From Luteibacter sp. SG786 (GTDB lineage: Bacteria > Pseudomonadota > Gammaproteobacteria > Xanthomonadales > Rhodanobacteraceae): a DNA stretch of 64,000 nt. Positions 1 through 7,829 of the stretch are shown here, one piece after another; position 1 is the stretch's first letter, and each line of letters starts with the position of its first letter. Location of the stretch: positions 682,001 through 746,000 of the forward strand of contig NZ_JAAOYX010000002.1 in the NCBI RefSeq assembly GCF_011759605.1, in the 5' to 3' direction. A program made the position numbers and the translations under genes. The notes under the pieces were generated by a model, which was given only the letters and a program-made list of their open reading frames with translations, made no database searches and was not told the origin of the DNA.

Positions 1-605
1 GCGGGTACTTCGGGCGCGAACGCCGCGACGGCGGACATCGTGGCGATACCAAGCAGTGCCACCAGCGCGAAGGCCCAGCGCCAGCCCACCGCCTGTCCGA
101 GCCAGCTTGCGAGAGGAACGCCGACCACAGTGGCGATGGTGAGGCCGAGGAACATCTGGCCTATCGCCCGCGTGCGACGGTTCGCCGGCACCAGCGACGA
201 AGCGACCAAGGCGGCGACGCCGAAATACGCGCCGTGCGGCAGTCCGGCCAGGAAGCGGAAGACCAGCATCCAGTGGTAGCTCGGCGACAGGCCCGTGAGA
301 CCATTGAACACCGTGAACATCGCCATGAGCATGAGCAACAACCGGCGGCGCGGCACACGCGCACCCAGCACCGTCATGATCGGCGCACCGACGACCACGC
401 CCAGCGCGTACGCGCTGATGACATGGCCGGCGGTGGGGGCATCGATGCCGAGGCCCTGTGCGAACAGGGGCAGCATGCTCATGGAAGCGAATTCGGTGGT
501 GCCGATGGCGAAGCCGCCGACGGCCAGCGCCAGGATCACCAGGCCGACGTGGGGAGCGCGAACGGGCGGCGTGCCCGGCTGGGAGACGGGAGCGTTGGAG
601 GTCAT
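1..605 (-). CDS. MFS transporter, DHA1/AraJ-YdhP type (C-terminus outside window)
   Basis: The gene starts with ATG at 605 and runs off the left edge, so only about 201 N-terminal residues are visible. They contain several hydrophobic helices. The first carries ALAVGGFAIGTTEF, which is typical of the AraJ/YdhP/PbuE branch of proton-driven drug or sugar efflux proteins in the inner membrane. An RFLAGLPHGAYFG segment in the fourth helix and basic loops (RVPRRR, NRRTR) fit the MFS fold. The substrate cannot be told from sequence. It lies downstream of, and in the same direction as, the LysR gene at 739-1629. Confidence 0.85.
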   Translation of the reverse strand, partial: MTSNAPVSQPGTPPVRAPHVGLVILALAVGGFAIGTTEFASMSMLPLFAQGLGIDAPTAGHVISAYALGVVVGAPIMTVLGARVPRRRLLLMLMAMFTVFNGLTGLSPSYHWMLVFRFLAGLPHGAYFGVAALVASSLVPANRRTRAIGQMFLGLTIATVVGVPLASWLGQAVGWRWAFALVALLGIATMSAVAAFAPEVP

Positions 606-690
606 GGGTTGCTCGGGGATGTGGGGCGCGACGCTGTGATGCGTCGCAGCATCGACCTAGCATACGCCCGGATGGCCTATGCGGCCAGCT

Positions 691-730
691 TGCCCACTGC
701 CGCGGGATCGCCGCCATGGCGGCTCCTACA
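691..730. repeat. Degenerate half-copy of the intergenic palindrome
   Basis: The stretch between the MFS and LysR genes reads like the right arm of the window-wide palindromic repeat (GCCCACTGCCGCGGGATCGC then GGCGGCTCCTACA). The left arm is missing, so it looks like a decayed copy. Confidence 0.5.
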
Positions 731-738
731 GCGGCCTG

Positions 739-1629
739 CTAGAGCTCTTCGCGCACAAATTCGATGAAGGCCCGCAGCGCCGAGGTGATCCGGCGCTGGC
801 GAGGGTAATAGAGCATGAAACCTGGGTAGGGTGGGCACCAGTCCTCGAGTACCTTCACCAGTCTGCCTTCCGCCACGAGCTCGGTCACTTGGTCGTCGAG
901 CACGAGGGTGAAGCCGATGCCTGCAACAGCGGCATCGAGCGCGAGGCGCAGGTCGCCGAAGGTGACGCGGCCGCGGACGTCCAGTTCCAGCTTCTTCGGT
1001 CCCTGCTCGAACTCCCACTTGTAGAGTCGACCGCTGGGAAAGCGGAAGCGGATGCAGTCGTGCTGGAACAGATCGTTCGGGTGCTCTGGAACACCGTGCC
1101 GCGCGATGTAATCGGGCGATGCCACGCACGCGCCGCGCTGCTGGCCGCCCATCGGCACGGCGATCATGTCCTCCGGCACCTGCTCGTGGAAGCGGATACC
1201 GGCGTCGAAACCGAGGGCCACGATATCGATGAGTCCGTCGTTATCGACAGCCTCGAAGTGGATGTCGGGGTACAACGCGAGGAAACGCGGCAGCAGGCCC
1301 GGCAGCAGCAGCTGTGCGGTGACTCGCGGCATGTTGATCCGCAGCGTCCCGGCCGGGGTGGCGCGGAAATTGTTCATTTCCTCCAGTGCCTCGCCCACGT
1401 CCGCCAGTGCCGGTTCGAGACGTTCCAGCAGGCGCTGTCCGGCTTCGGTCAGCGAGACGCTGCGCGTGGTGCGATGGAACAGCACCACGCCGAGCCGCTC
1501 TTCCAGGCTGCGGATGGCATAGCTGATGGCCGAGGTGGTCAGGGTCAGCTCGGCACCCGCCTTGCGGAAGCTCGCATGGCGGGCCACGGCGGCGAAGGCG
1601 GCAAGGTGGGAGAGGTTGTCGGGGCGCAT
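739..1629 (-). CDS. LysR family transcriptional regulator
   Basis: The protein has 296 residues from the ATG at 1629. A TTG at 1638 would add three residues (MII) but would put the start inside the TTATC/GATAA palindrome, so 1629 is preferred. The N-terminal winged HTH is clear (FAAVARHASFRKAGAELTLT, followed by RSLEERLGVVLFHRTTRSV). A LysR substrate-binding domain follows, with the usual length for the family. It is transcribed divergently from the alcohol dehydrogenase, the classical arrangement for a LysR regulator and its target; that link is inferred. Effector unknown. Confidence 0.92.
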   Translation of the reverse strand: MRPDNLSHLAAFAAVARHASFRKAGAELTLTTSAISYAIRSLEERLGVVLFHRTTRSVSLTEAGQRLLERLEPALADVGEALEEMNNFRATPAGTLRINMPRVTAQLLLPGLLPRFLALYPDIHFEAVDNDGLIDIVALGFDAGIRFHEQVPEDMIAVPMGGQQRGACVASPDYIARHGVPEHPNDLFQHDCIRFRFPSGRLYKWEFEQGPKKLELDVRGRVTFGDLRLALDAAVAGIGFTLVLDDQVTELVAEGRLVKVLEDWCPPYPGFMLYYPRQRRITSALRAFIEFVREEL

Positions 1630-1631
1630 GA

Positions 1632-1644
1632 TTATCAAGGATAA
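1632..1644. promoter_or_regulatory. Palindrome in the LysR/ADH divergent promoter
   Basis: TTATC-AAG-GATAA is a perfect interrupted palindrome abutting the LysR start. Related half sites follow toward the dehydrogenase: CTCAAC at 1645-1650 facing GTTGAG at 1686-1691, and ATTATC near 1694. This fits a LysR binding region with several half sites. It is a prediction. Confidence 0.4.
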
Positions 1645-1738
1645 CTCAACGATTCATCGAGAAATCCCCGTTGGCGCAAGAGATTGTTGAGCCATTATCG
1701 TGAGCGGCCTCAAGCCACCCACGATAAGGATGACTCCC

Positions 1739-2788
1739 ATGTTCGAAGTTCGCGGATTCGCCGCTCCCCAGGCCAACGCGCCCCTCGCTCCCTTCAAGGT
1801 GCCGCGCCGCGACGTGGGCCCGAACGACGTCCACATCGAAATTCTCTACAGCGGTGTCTGCCATTCCGACCTGCACCAGGCGCGGGACGACTGGGGTCCG
1901 GGCATCTTCCCCATGGTGCCGGGTCACGAGATCGTCGGCCGGGTGAAGGCCGTCGGTGCCGGCGTCACCAAGTTCAAGGTGGGCGATTACGCCGGCGTGG
2001 GTTGCATGGTGGATTCCTGCCGCGAGTGTGAGTCGTGCAAGCGCGACCTCGAGCAGTACTGCCTCACTCATACCAGCTTCACCTACAACGGCACCGAGCA
2101 GGATAAGACCACGCCCACCTATGGCGGCTACTCCACCGACATCGTGGTGCAGGAGCGCTTCGCCGTGAAGATCTCCGAGAAGCTCGACCTCAAGGCCACG
2201 GCACCGCTGCTGTGCGCCGGCATCACCACCTATTCGCCGCTGCGCCATTGGAACGTCGGCCCGGGGCAGAAGGTGGGCGTCGTCGGTCTCGGCGGCCTCG
2301 GCCACATGGGCGTGAAGTTTGCGAAGGCGATGGGCGCGCACGTCACCATGATCACCACCTCGGCCGCGAAGGGCGACGACGCGAAGCGCCTGGGCGCGGA
2401 CGCGGTGCTGCTCTCCACCGATGCCGAAGCGATGAAGGCCGCGGCGTCGAGCTTCGACTTCCTGCTCAACACCATTCCCGTGTCGCATGACCTCAACCCG
2501 TACATCAACCTGCTGCGGCTCGACGGCACGATGGTGCTGGTGGGCGTGCTCACCCCGATCGACGGCATGATCGGTGGCGCCCTCATGCTTCCCCGCCGCA
2601 CCATCGCGGGTTCGGCCATCGGCGGCATGGCGGAAACCCAGGAAATGATGGATTTCTGCGCGGAGCACGGTATCGTCTCCGACATCGAGGTGGTGGACAT
2701 GGCCTCGATCAATGAAACCTACAAGCGCCTGGTGAAGAACGACGTGCGCTACCGCTTCGTGATCGACATGGCGACGATGCCCGCTTGA
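1739..2788 (+). CDS. Zinc-dependent NAD(P) alcohol dehydrogenase, YahK/CAD type
   Basis: The protein has 349 residues from the ATG at 1739, which has AAGGATG upstream; an in-frame ATG at 1700 would add 13 unlikely residues. It is a medium-chain dehydrogenase. Catalytic zinc ligands are Cys41 in GVCHSDLH, His63 in PGHE and a cysteine in LLCAGITTY. Structural zinc cysteines are at 94, 97, 100 and 108. A GLGGLG dinucleotide-binding motif follows. This subgroup reduces aldehydes to alcohols with NADPH in the cytoplasm. It is divergent from the LysR gene and its stop overlaps the next gene's start. Confidence 0.93.
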   Translation: MFEVRGFAAPQANAPLAPFKVPRRDVGPNDVHIEILYSGVCHSDLHQARDDWGPGIFPMVPGHEIVGRVKAVGAGVTKFKVGDYAGVGCMVDSCRECESCKRDLEQYCLTHTSFTYNGTEQDKTTPTYGGYSTDIVVQERFAVKISEKLDLKATAPLLCAGITTYSPLRHWNVGPGQKVGVVGLGGLGHMGVKFAKAMGAHVTMITTSAAKGDDAKRLGADAVLLSTDAEAMKAAASSFDFLLNTIPVSHDLNPYINLLRLDGTMVLVGVLTPIDGMIGGALMLPRRTIAGSAIGGMAETQEMMDFCAEHGIVSDIEVVDMASINETYKRLVKNDVRYRFVIDMATMPA

Positions 2789-3993
2789 GGTGCATCGTCC
2801 GCAGCATAGGCGTCGGCGCCGCACTTGTCGGCGCCTTCGTCGTTTTTGCCGCCGTCTCGGCGTGGCCGAACATCGGCACACACCCGGACGGAGCGCACCT
2901 GTCGCGCTATGCCTCGTCACCGGAATGGCATGGCGACCGCTTCGACAACCCGTTGCCGATGTACAGCAACATCAAGGGCGGCATCTTCCAGATCCTCGAG
3001 TCGAAACCCGGCGAGGAACCCGACCGACCGGTACCGACGGTCGATTCCTCGGCGGCGTACGCCCGTCCGCCGGAAAGCGGGCTTCGTGTCACCTGGTTCG
3101 GCCATTCGTCGATGTTGCTGGAGATCGATGGCACCAACCTCGTCGTCGATCCGTTCTGGAGCGAGCGAGCCTCGCCTTTTCCGTGGCTAGGCCCAAAGCG
3201 CTGGTACGAACCGCCGGTGCCGATCGATCACCTGCCGCGCATCGATGCCGTGCTCGTGTCGCACGACCATTACGACCACCTCGATCGCGCGTCGATCCAG
3301 GCATTGAACGTACGCGGTGTCCGCTTCATCGTGCCGCTGGGCGTGGGTGCGCATCTCATCGGATGGGGCGTGCCCGAAGAACGCATCACCGAGCTGGACT
3401 GGTGGCAGGAAGCGAAGGTAGGCAACGTGCGCGTGGCCTCCACGCCGTCGCGTCATGCGTCGGGACGCCTGTCGCCGCGCAGCAACCAGACGCTATGGAC
3501 CGGCTACGCGATCGTCGGTCCTGCCCATCGCGCGTTCTACTCGGGCGACACGGGCCTCAACGATACGTTTTCCGATGTCGGAAACCGATTCGGACCCTTC
3601 GATGTCACGATGATCGAATCCGGTCAGTACGATCCGCAATGGCCCGACTGGCATCTCGGCCCGGAACAGGCCATGCGCGTGCACGAAGAAGTTCGCGGTC
3701 GCGTGCTCATTCCCGTGCACTGGGGGCTGATCAAACTGGCGCATCACCCGTGGACGGAGCCCGCGGAGCGCATCCTCGCGGCCGCGCGATGCAGCCATGC
3801 CGAGGTCCTTGTGCCCGAGCCGGGACAGGCCGTGGAACCCACGACACATCCTTCGATCGCACGGTGGTGGCCGTCGCAACACTGGTTCACCGACAGCGAG
3901 CACCCCATCGTGGCATCGCTGCGTGGCGATCCCGCCCACACGTTCGCGACGCCTTCGTGTCCGCAGCCGGAACGGACTACGACGTCGGCATGA
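2785..3993 (+). CDS. Metallo-beta-lactamase-fold hydrolase, NAPE-PLD/UlaG-like
   Basis: The protein has 402 residues. The best start is a TTG at 2785 overlapping the dehydrogenase stop (TTGA), which suggests translational coupling. Residues 1-27 form a hydrophobic export signal or anchor. The MBL core follows: WFGHSSMLLEIDG, then HDHYDH at 150-155, further metal ligands in SRHASGR and YSGDTG, and IPVHWG near the end. This pattern matches the family containing N-acyl-phosphatidylethanolamine phospholipase D and UlaG lactonase. The real substrate is unknown. The signal suggests an envelope location. Confidence 0.85.
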   Translation: MRCIVRSIGVGAALVGAFVVFAAVSAWPNIGTHPDGAHLSRYASSPEWHGDRFDNPLPMYSNIKGGIFQILESKPGEEPDRPVPTVDSSAAYARPPESGLRVTWFGHSSMLLEIDGTNLVVDPFWSERASPFPWLGPKRWYEPPVPIDHLPRIDAVLVSHDHYDHLDRASIQALNVRGVRFIVPLGVGAHLIGWGVPEERITELDWWQEAKVGNVRVASTPSRHASGRLSPRSNQTLWTGYAIVGPAHRAFYSGDTGLNDTFSDVGNRFGPFDVTMIESGQYDPQWPDWHLGPEQAMRVHEEVRGRVLIPVHWGLIKLAHHPWTEPAERILAAARCSHAEVLVPEPGQAVEPTTHPSIARWWPSQHWFTDSEHPIVASLRGDPAHTFATPSCPQPERTTTSA

Positions 3994-4001
3994 CGAGATG
4001 A

Positions 4002-4016
4002 CAGCCGTTACGGCTG
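4002..4016. terminator. Hairpin between convergent genes
   Basis: CAGCCG-TTA-CGGCTG forms a 6 bp stem in the 14 bp gap between convergent genes and includes the stop codon of the minus-strand gene. There is no T-run, so termination is only possible. Confidence 0.3.
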
Positions 4017-4874
4017 CCCGGAGGGCGCGGTAATCCGTTGCTTTTCGGCCTCGATCGCACGCAGCTGTCTGCTTGCTCCGATGTCGCCCGATTGTTCGGC
4101 CTTGCGTGTGAGTTCCACAGCCTCGCTCTTCTTTCCCTCGGTCAGAAACACGTAGCCGAGCGCCTTCTGGGCAGACGCCACCTCTGCGCTCGGTAGGGAT
4201 CCGTCGTTTGCTGCGACGGCGAAGGATTCCTTGGCGGACGCGACATCGCCATTCGCCATACGGGCCCAGCCGCAGACGGTCGGGCTCGCCCCCTGACATA
4301 TCTCGTCTGCTGCCCCTTCGCCATTGGGCGAGGTTAGAACCTTGCTTATCGCTGGCCTCACTGACTCCGGTGTGGATGTCAACGCGGCATAGAGCTTCGC
4401 TCTCGCTGCATTGGCTTCCGAAAATGCCTTCGTCTGCATTGCCATCGCCACTCGCTGCTGGTTGTTTTCCGTTGCGAGACGTTCAAGAAGCATCCTCATG
4501 CTGCTGACGTCGACCGTAACGTTGCTGTTCGAACCTTCTCCGGAAACTTCGACGGTGTTGTTCGTCGGCTTGGGCGTCAGAACCGAACTGATGCTCGGTG
4601 CGTACTCCGGCCGTCCGCCGCCGGCGTCCGGGCGGACGATGATCGCCACCTTCATCCTCGGGGTATGCGTCGACTTCGCGTAATTCATATATTCGGTCGC
4701 GAGGGTTGAAGACCAGACAAGAAAGAACAGGAAACACGCGAAGAAGAACGATGTTTTCAGAGTCTGGTGCTGCTGCGAAGTCACCTTCTTGCTCAATACG
4801 GCCCCCACCAGGCCGAGGACGAGACCGAGGCAAAGCCCGGGCAAGCCATACTTCAGATAAGCCACGAAATCCAT
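4008..4874 (-). CDS. Uncharacterised two-helix membrane protein with helical repeat tail
   Basis: I do not recognise a family. The start is the ATG at 4874, preceded by GGGAGGTG; an upstream ATG at 4946 lacks this. The 288-residue product has two transmembrane helices near residues 9-30 and 44-64. A linker rich in Ser, Thr and Asn follows, then a helical segment (LLERLATENNQQRVAMAMQT), and last a TPR/Sel1-like tail (QKALGYVFLTEGKKSEAVEL). The topology suggests an inner-membrane anchor with a helical protein-binding domain. It is divergent from the lipoprotein gene at 5040. The region looks less GC-rich than its surroundings. Confidence 0.75.
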   Translation of the reverse strand: MDFVAYLKYGLPGLCLGLVLGLVGAVLSKKVTSQQHQTLKTSFFFACFLFFLVWSSTLATEYMNYAKSTHTPRMKVAIIVRPDAGGGRPEYAPSISSVLTPKPTNNTVEVSGEGSNSNVTVDVSSMRMLLERLATENNQQRVAMAMQTKAFSEANAARAKLYAALTSTPESVRPAISKVLTSPNGEGAADEICQGASPTVCGWARMANGDVASAKESFAVAANDGSLPSAEVASAQKALGYVFLTEGKKSEAVELTRKAEQSGDIGASRQLRAIEAEKQRITAPSGQP

Positions 4875-5039
4875 GTCGCACCTCCCGCGAGACGGTCTTG
4901 GCAGCGCAAGCATGAACCCCTCCCAGGCGCTCGTGCCATCGTCCAAGTGGCCTATGTGGCATGTCGTCAGCGCGGGTTAGATTTCAGCGCGTAGGTGTAT
5001 CCGGAGCCGATTCTCCACAGGGGTTAGCCAGGAGGCGAC

Positions 5040-5984
5040 ATGAGAGGCGTGATTGGCTGGTTCGTTCTCGGGGCATGGGTCGTCGCCGCCGCAAGCGGAT
5101 GTTCGGCGAATCGGTTCAAGGTTCCTGTACACGCGTTCGCTGTAACGGCCGCCGCGGCGAAAGCGACAGCCAAGGTCTCCGACGATATGGTCAAGGAGCA
5201 GGAGGTCACTGCGGATATCGAGGGCGACTCCGGGCGCGATCGCAAGCTGCTGTTCTCGGCTACGCGTTGCGATGTCGCCGTCGAGGACCCGGATTGCAGT
5301 CTGCGGGATTTACGAACGGATGCGGTCGTGTATCAGACTGATCCAGCCGCCGAGACATCCGTTCTTGCGACGGCACTGGATACTTACGCACGGTCATTGA
5401 CCGCCCTTGTCGACGCGCAGAGTGCGGAGGAATTCAACGCGAGCGCGGACAAGCTCTCCCAATCGGTCGGAAAGCTCTTCGCGATGGCCGATAAGGACGG
5501 CAATTCGGGCAAGCAGGCAGCTGCGGTCATCGCCGTCGCGAAGCCCGTCGTTGATGTCTTCCTCGAACACCGGCGACTTAGCGCAATCCGCCAAGCCGTT
5601 TCCACGGCCGACCCTGCCGTGCAACTCGCCTCGGAGCGCCTTGTCGATCGCATTCGGGAGCGGCAGCGCTTCGTCATAGGCTACGAGCGCAACCGGGTGA
5701 TCAACCTTGTCACCGGCGCAAATGGTGCAGGCAGTCCCCGTAGCGAGAGCGCGCGCGCAGCCAAGCGACGCGATCTGGAGGACGCAAGCCGGGGCGCACA
5801 GCGTCTTCGCGCGCTGACTTCGGCAGACATGGCCATACCTTTCGTCCAGGTGCGGACCGCGCATTCGAAGCTGCTGCACGCCTTGGAGGATCCGAAGGTC
5901 GACGTTCGGGCCCTTGCCGCCGAAATGGCGGCCTATGCGGCGTCGGCCAAGCAGGCCTACGACGCCGTTGCGGAAGCGAGGTAA
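5040..5984 (+). CDS. Uncharacterised helical lipoprotein
   Basis: No family was recognised. The 314-residue product begins with a short signal and a lipobox (VVAAASGC), so it is predicted to be lipidated at Cys21 and held in a membrane facing the periplasm. The rest is almost entirely alanine-rich helix, with segments such as FNASADKLSQSVGKLFAMAD and LASERLVDRIRERQ. An AGGAGG ribosome-binding site lies eight bases before the ATG. The next gene follows after three bases, so the two form a small operon divergent from the membrane protein gene at 4874. Confidence 0.78.
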   Translation: MRGVIGWFVLGAWVVAAASGCSANRFKVPVHAFAVTAAAAKATAKVSDDMVKEQEVTADIEGDSGRDRKLLFSATRCDVAVEDPDCSLRDLRTDAVVYQTDPAAETSVLATALDTYARSLTALVDAQSAEEFNASADKLSQSVGKLFAMADKDGNSGKQAAAVIAVAKPVVDVFLEHRRLSAIRQAVSTADPAVQLASERLVDRIRERQRFVIGYERNRVINLVTGANGAGSPRSESARAAKRRDLEDASRGAQRLRALTSADMAIPFVQVRTAHSKLLHALEDPKVDVRALAAEMAAYAASAKQAYDAVAEAR

Positions 5985-5987
5985 GCC

Positions 5988-6350
5988 ATGAACGCCACGA
6001 CAACTCAGGGTTCGCTGGCCGCAATCGAACGCCAGATCGAGAAACTGCGCGACACGATCGGTGGCCTCAACACCCTCTGCGAGCTGGCTATCAGGGACGG
6101 ACACGACAAAGACGCGCAAACCCTCTCAAGAACGGCGCTCGATCTTTCCGTCCAGCAATTCCAGCTCTATCGCAAGAAAGACTTGCTGGTGGTGACTTCG
6201 ACGGAATGGAAAGACCTTGTTCGCGACCTTGAAAAGGTCAGCGCGTCCGTAGACCAGGCCATGAGGGACATCGCCAAACTTGGGAAAGCGATAACCCACG
6301 TGACCACTCTGGTCGTTACGGTAACCAAGGTCATAGCGATTATTTCCTGA
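5988..6350 (+). CDS. Small coiled-coil protein with hydrophobic C-terminal tail
   Basis: This 120-residue protein is of unknown function. Heptad-like helices (AAIERQIEKLRDTIGGLN, VRDLEKVSASVDQAMRDIAK) are followed by a hydrophobic end (HVTTLVVTVTKVIAIIS) that could be a tail anchor. It starts three bases after the lipoprotein stop, with GAGG upstream overlapping that stop, so the two are probably cotranscribed and may act together. Confidence 0.75.
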   Translation: MNATTTQGSLAAIERQIEKLRDTIGGLNTLCELAIRDGHDKDAQTLSRTALDLSVQQFQLYRKKDLLVVTSTEWKDLVRDLEKVSASVDQAMRDIAKLGKAITHVTTLVVTVTKVIAIIS

Positions 6351-6353
6351 TGT

Positions 6354-6797
6354 TCATCCTGCTTCAGGCATGACCAAACGCAAGGGCAGATCGCGTAGCG
6401 GTCTACCCGATATTTCGTCGACCACTGTCGCACGAACCCGTTCGCCGGTTTCACTGACCACGAGGTGGCTCAGTTTGCCCGTGCCGTTATAACGACGACC
6501 CCATTCGCCCATGGCGGCGAGGATGGGAAGGAAATCCCGACCCGCCTGGGTCAGCACGTATTCGTCGCGCGGCGGGCGCTCGCTGTAGCGCCGCTTCTCC
6601 AAGACACCGGCTTCGGTCAGGGCCTTCAATCGACGCGACAGGATGTTCGGCGCAATGCCGAGGCTCGTCCGGAACTGGTCGAACTGGGTCATGCCCAGGC
6701 TCGCATCGCGCAGGATCAACGCACTCCAGGCGTCGCCCACAAGGGCGAGGCCGCGGGAGATCGCGCAGGTGCCGGAAGAAAGTTTGTCGGTGTCCAT
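6354..6797 (-). CDS. HxlR family transcriptional regulator
   Basis: The 147-residue protein has the HxlR signature: a conserved CAISRGLALVGDAWSALILRD segment near the start, then RTSLGIAPNILSRRLKALTE (recognition helix) and GVLEKRRYSERPPRDEYVLT (wing). These are cytoplasmic dimeric winged-HTH regulators that often control a neighbouring oxidoreductase and sense electrophiles through the N-terminal cysteine. It is divergent from the SDR gene, and the GATAG/CTATC palindrome sits between them. No clear Shine-Dalgarno precedes the ATG. Confidence 0.93.
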   Translation of the reverse strand: MDTDKLSSGTCAISRGLALVGDAWSALILRDASLGMTQFDQFRTSLGIAPNILSRRLKALTEAGVLEKRRYSERPPRDEYVLTQAGRDFLPILAAMGEWGRRYNGTGKLSHLVVSETGERVRATVVDEISGRPLRDLPLRLVMPEAG

Positions 6798-6805
6798 TGC
6801 ATTAT

Positions 6806-6823
6806 GATAGCGACGTCACTATC
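6806..6823. promoter_or_regulatory. Probable HxlR operator
   Basis: GATAG-CGACGTCA-CTATC is an inverted repeat in the 81 bp between the divergent hxlR-like and SDR genes. A further CTATCG half site is at 6841-6846. It overlaps a TATGAT -10-like sequence. Binding by the HxlR protein is inferred from position and symmetry. Confidence 0.5.
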
Positions 6824-6877
6824 GTATGGCAACGTAGTAGCTATCGTTTTGCAACTAACCATGCGGAGTCGACGTTC

Positions 6878-7672
6878 ATGAGCACTGAAAATAAAGGTAA
6901 GGCATTGATTACAGGCGCTTCGTCCGGCATCGGCGAAGTCTACGCCCGGCGCCTGGCCGACCGCGGCTACGACCTGATCCTGGTCGCGCGTCGCCTGGAT
7001 CGCCTCGAAACCCTGGCGAAGGACATCGGCGCGCGCACGGGCCGACACGCGGAAACCCTGCAGGCCGACCTCGGCTCGCGCGAAGGTATCGCCGCTGTCG
7101 AACACCGCCTGGCCGAAGATCCTGAGATCACCCTCTTCGTGAACAACGCCGGCATCTCCCTCAATGGCAGCATCCTGGAGAACGGCAGCAAGGAAATCGA
7201 ACAGCTCATCGTGGTCAATACGCTGGCTCCCACGGTGCTGGCGGCCGCGGCCGCGAAGGCCTTCGTCGCGCGCAACAAGGGCGGCATCATCAGCATCGCC
7301 TCCGTGCTGGCGCTGGTTCCGGAAATGATGGATGGCCTCTACAGCGGCACGAAGGCCCACCTCATCAACATGACGCTTGGCCTCGCCTCCAAGCTCCAGG
7401 GAACGAATGTGCGCGCCCAGGCCGTGCTGCCGGGGGCCACGCGTTCCGAGATCTGGGAGAAATCGGGCAAGGACGTGGACGCCATCCTCCCGGGCATGGT
7501 CATGGACACGGCGGACCTCGTGGATGCCGCGCTCATCGGCTACGACCGTGGCGAAGTGGTGACCATCCCCCCGCTCGAAGACGAAGGCCAGTACAAGGCA
7601 TACGAGGCGGCTCGTCTTGCCATGGCACCCAACCTGTCTCGCAAGGACGTGGGGACGCGCTACCGGGCGTAA
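6878..7672 (+). CDS. Short-chain dehydrogenase/reductase (SDR)
   Basis: The protein has 264 residues starting at MSTENKGKALITG; an ATG at 6797 in frame would include promoter DNA and is rejected. TGASSGIG near the N-terminus binds NAD(P), NNAG follows, and the active site shows Ser in ISIAS and the YxxxK motif as YSGTK. It resembles the DltE/YqjQ-like classical SDRs that reduce carbonyls in the cytoplasm. It lies next to the divergent HxlR regulator, which probably controls it. Substrate unknown. Confidence 0.9.
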   Translation: MSTENKGKALITGASSGIGEVYARRLADRGYDLILVARRLDRLETLAKDIGARTGRHAETLQADLGSREGIAAVEHRLAEDPEITLFVNNAGISLNGSILENGSKEIEQLIVVNTLAPTVLAAAAAKAFVARNKGGIISIASVLALVPEMMDGLYSGTKAHLINMTLGLASKLQGTNVRAQAVLPGATRSEIWEKSGKDVDAILPGMVMDTADLVDAALIGYDRGEVVTIPPLEDEGQYKAYEAARLAMAPNLSRKDVGTRYRA

Positions 7673-7681
7673 CCCGTTGAA

Positions 7682-7714
7682 GCGGTCCCGGCCACAGCGA
7701 TTCGCCGGGACCGC
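7682..7714 (+). terminator. Stem-loop after the SDR gene
   Basis: GCGGTCCCGGC and GCCGGGACCGC form a perfect 11 bp stem ten bases after the SDR stop. There is no clear T-run, so it may end or protect the transcript. Confidence 0.5.
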
Positions 7715-7829
7715 CGTTCGACAGGCATGCCATCCTCCGAGCGTTGCCAGCAGCTTACGCGTCATTTGTGCGTCATTCGGCACGAATGCCGGCTAAACTA
7801 GCGGACTCGCTCGATTCTTGCGGTTAGGC

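Noticed and set aside
6716-7783. Long minus-strand reading frame opposite the SDR gene
   Set aside because: It is low-complexity His/Arg-rich, overlaps two clear genes on their other frames and has no recognisable domain; it is a shadow of GC-rich coding sequence.
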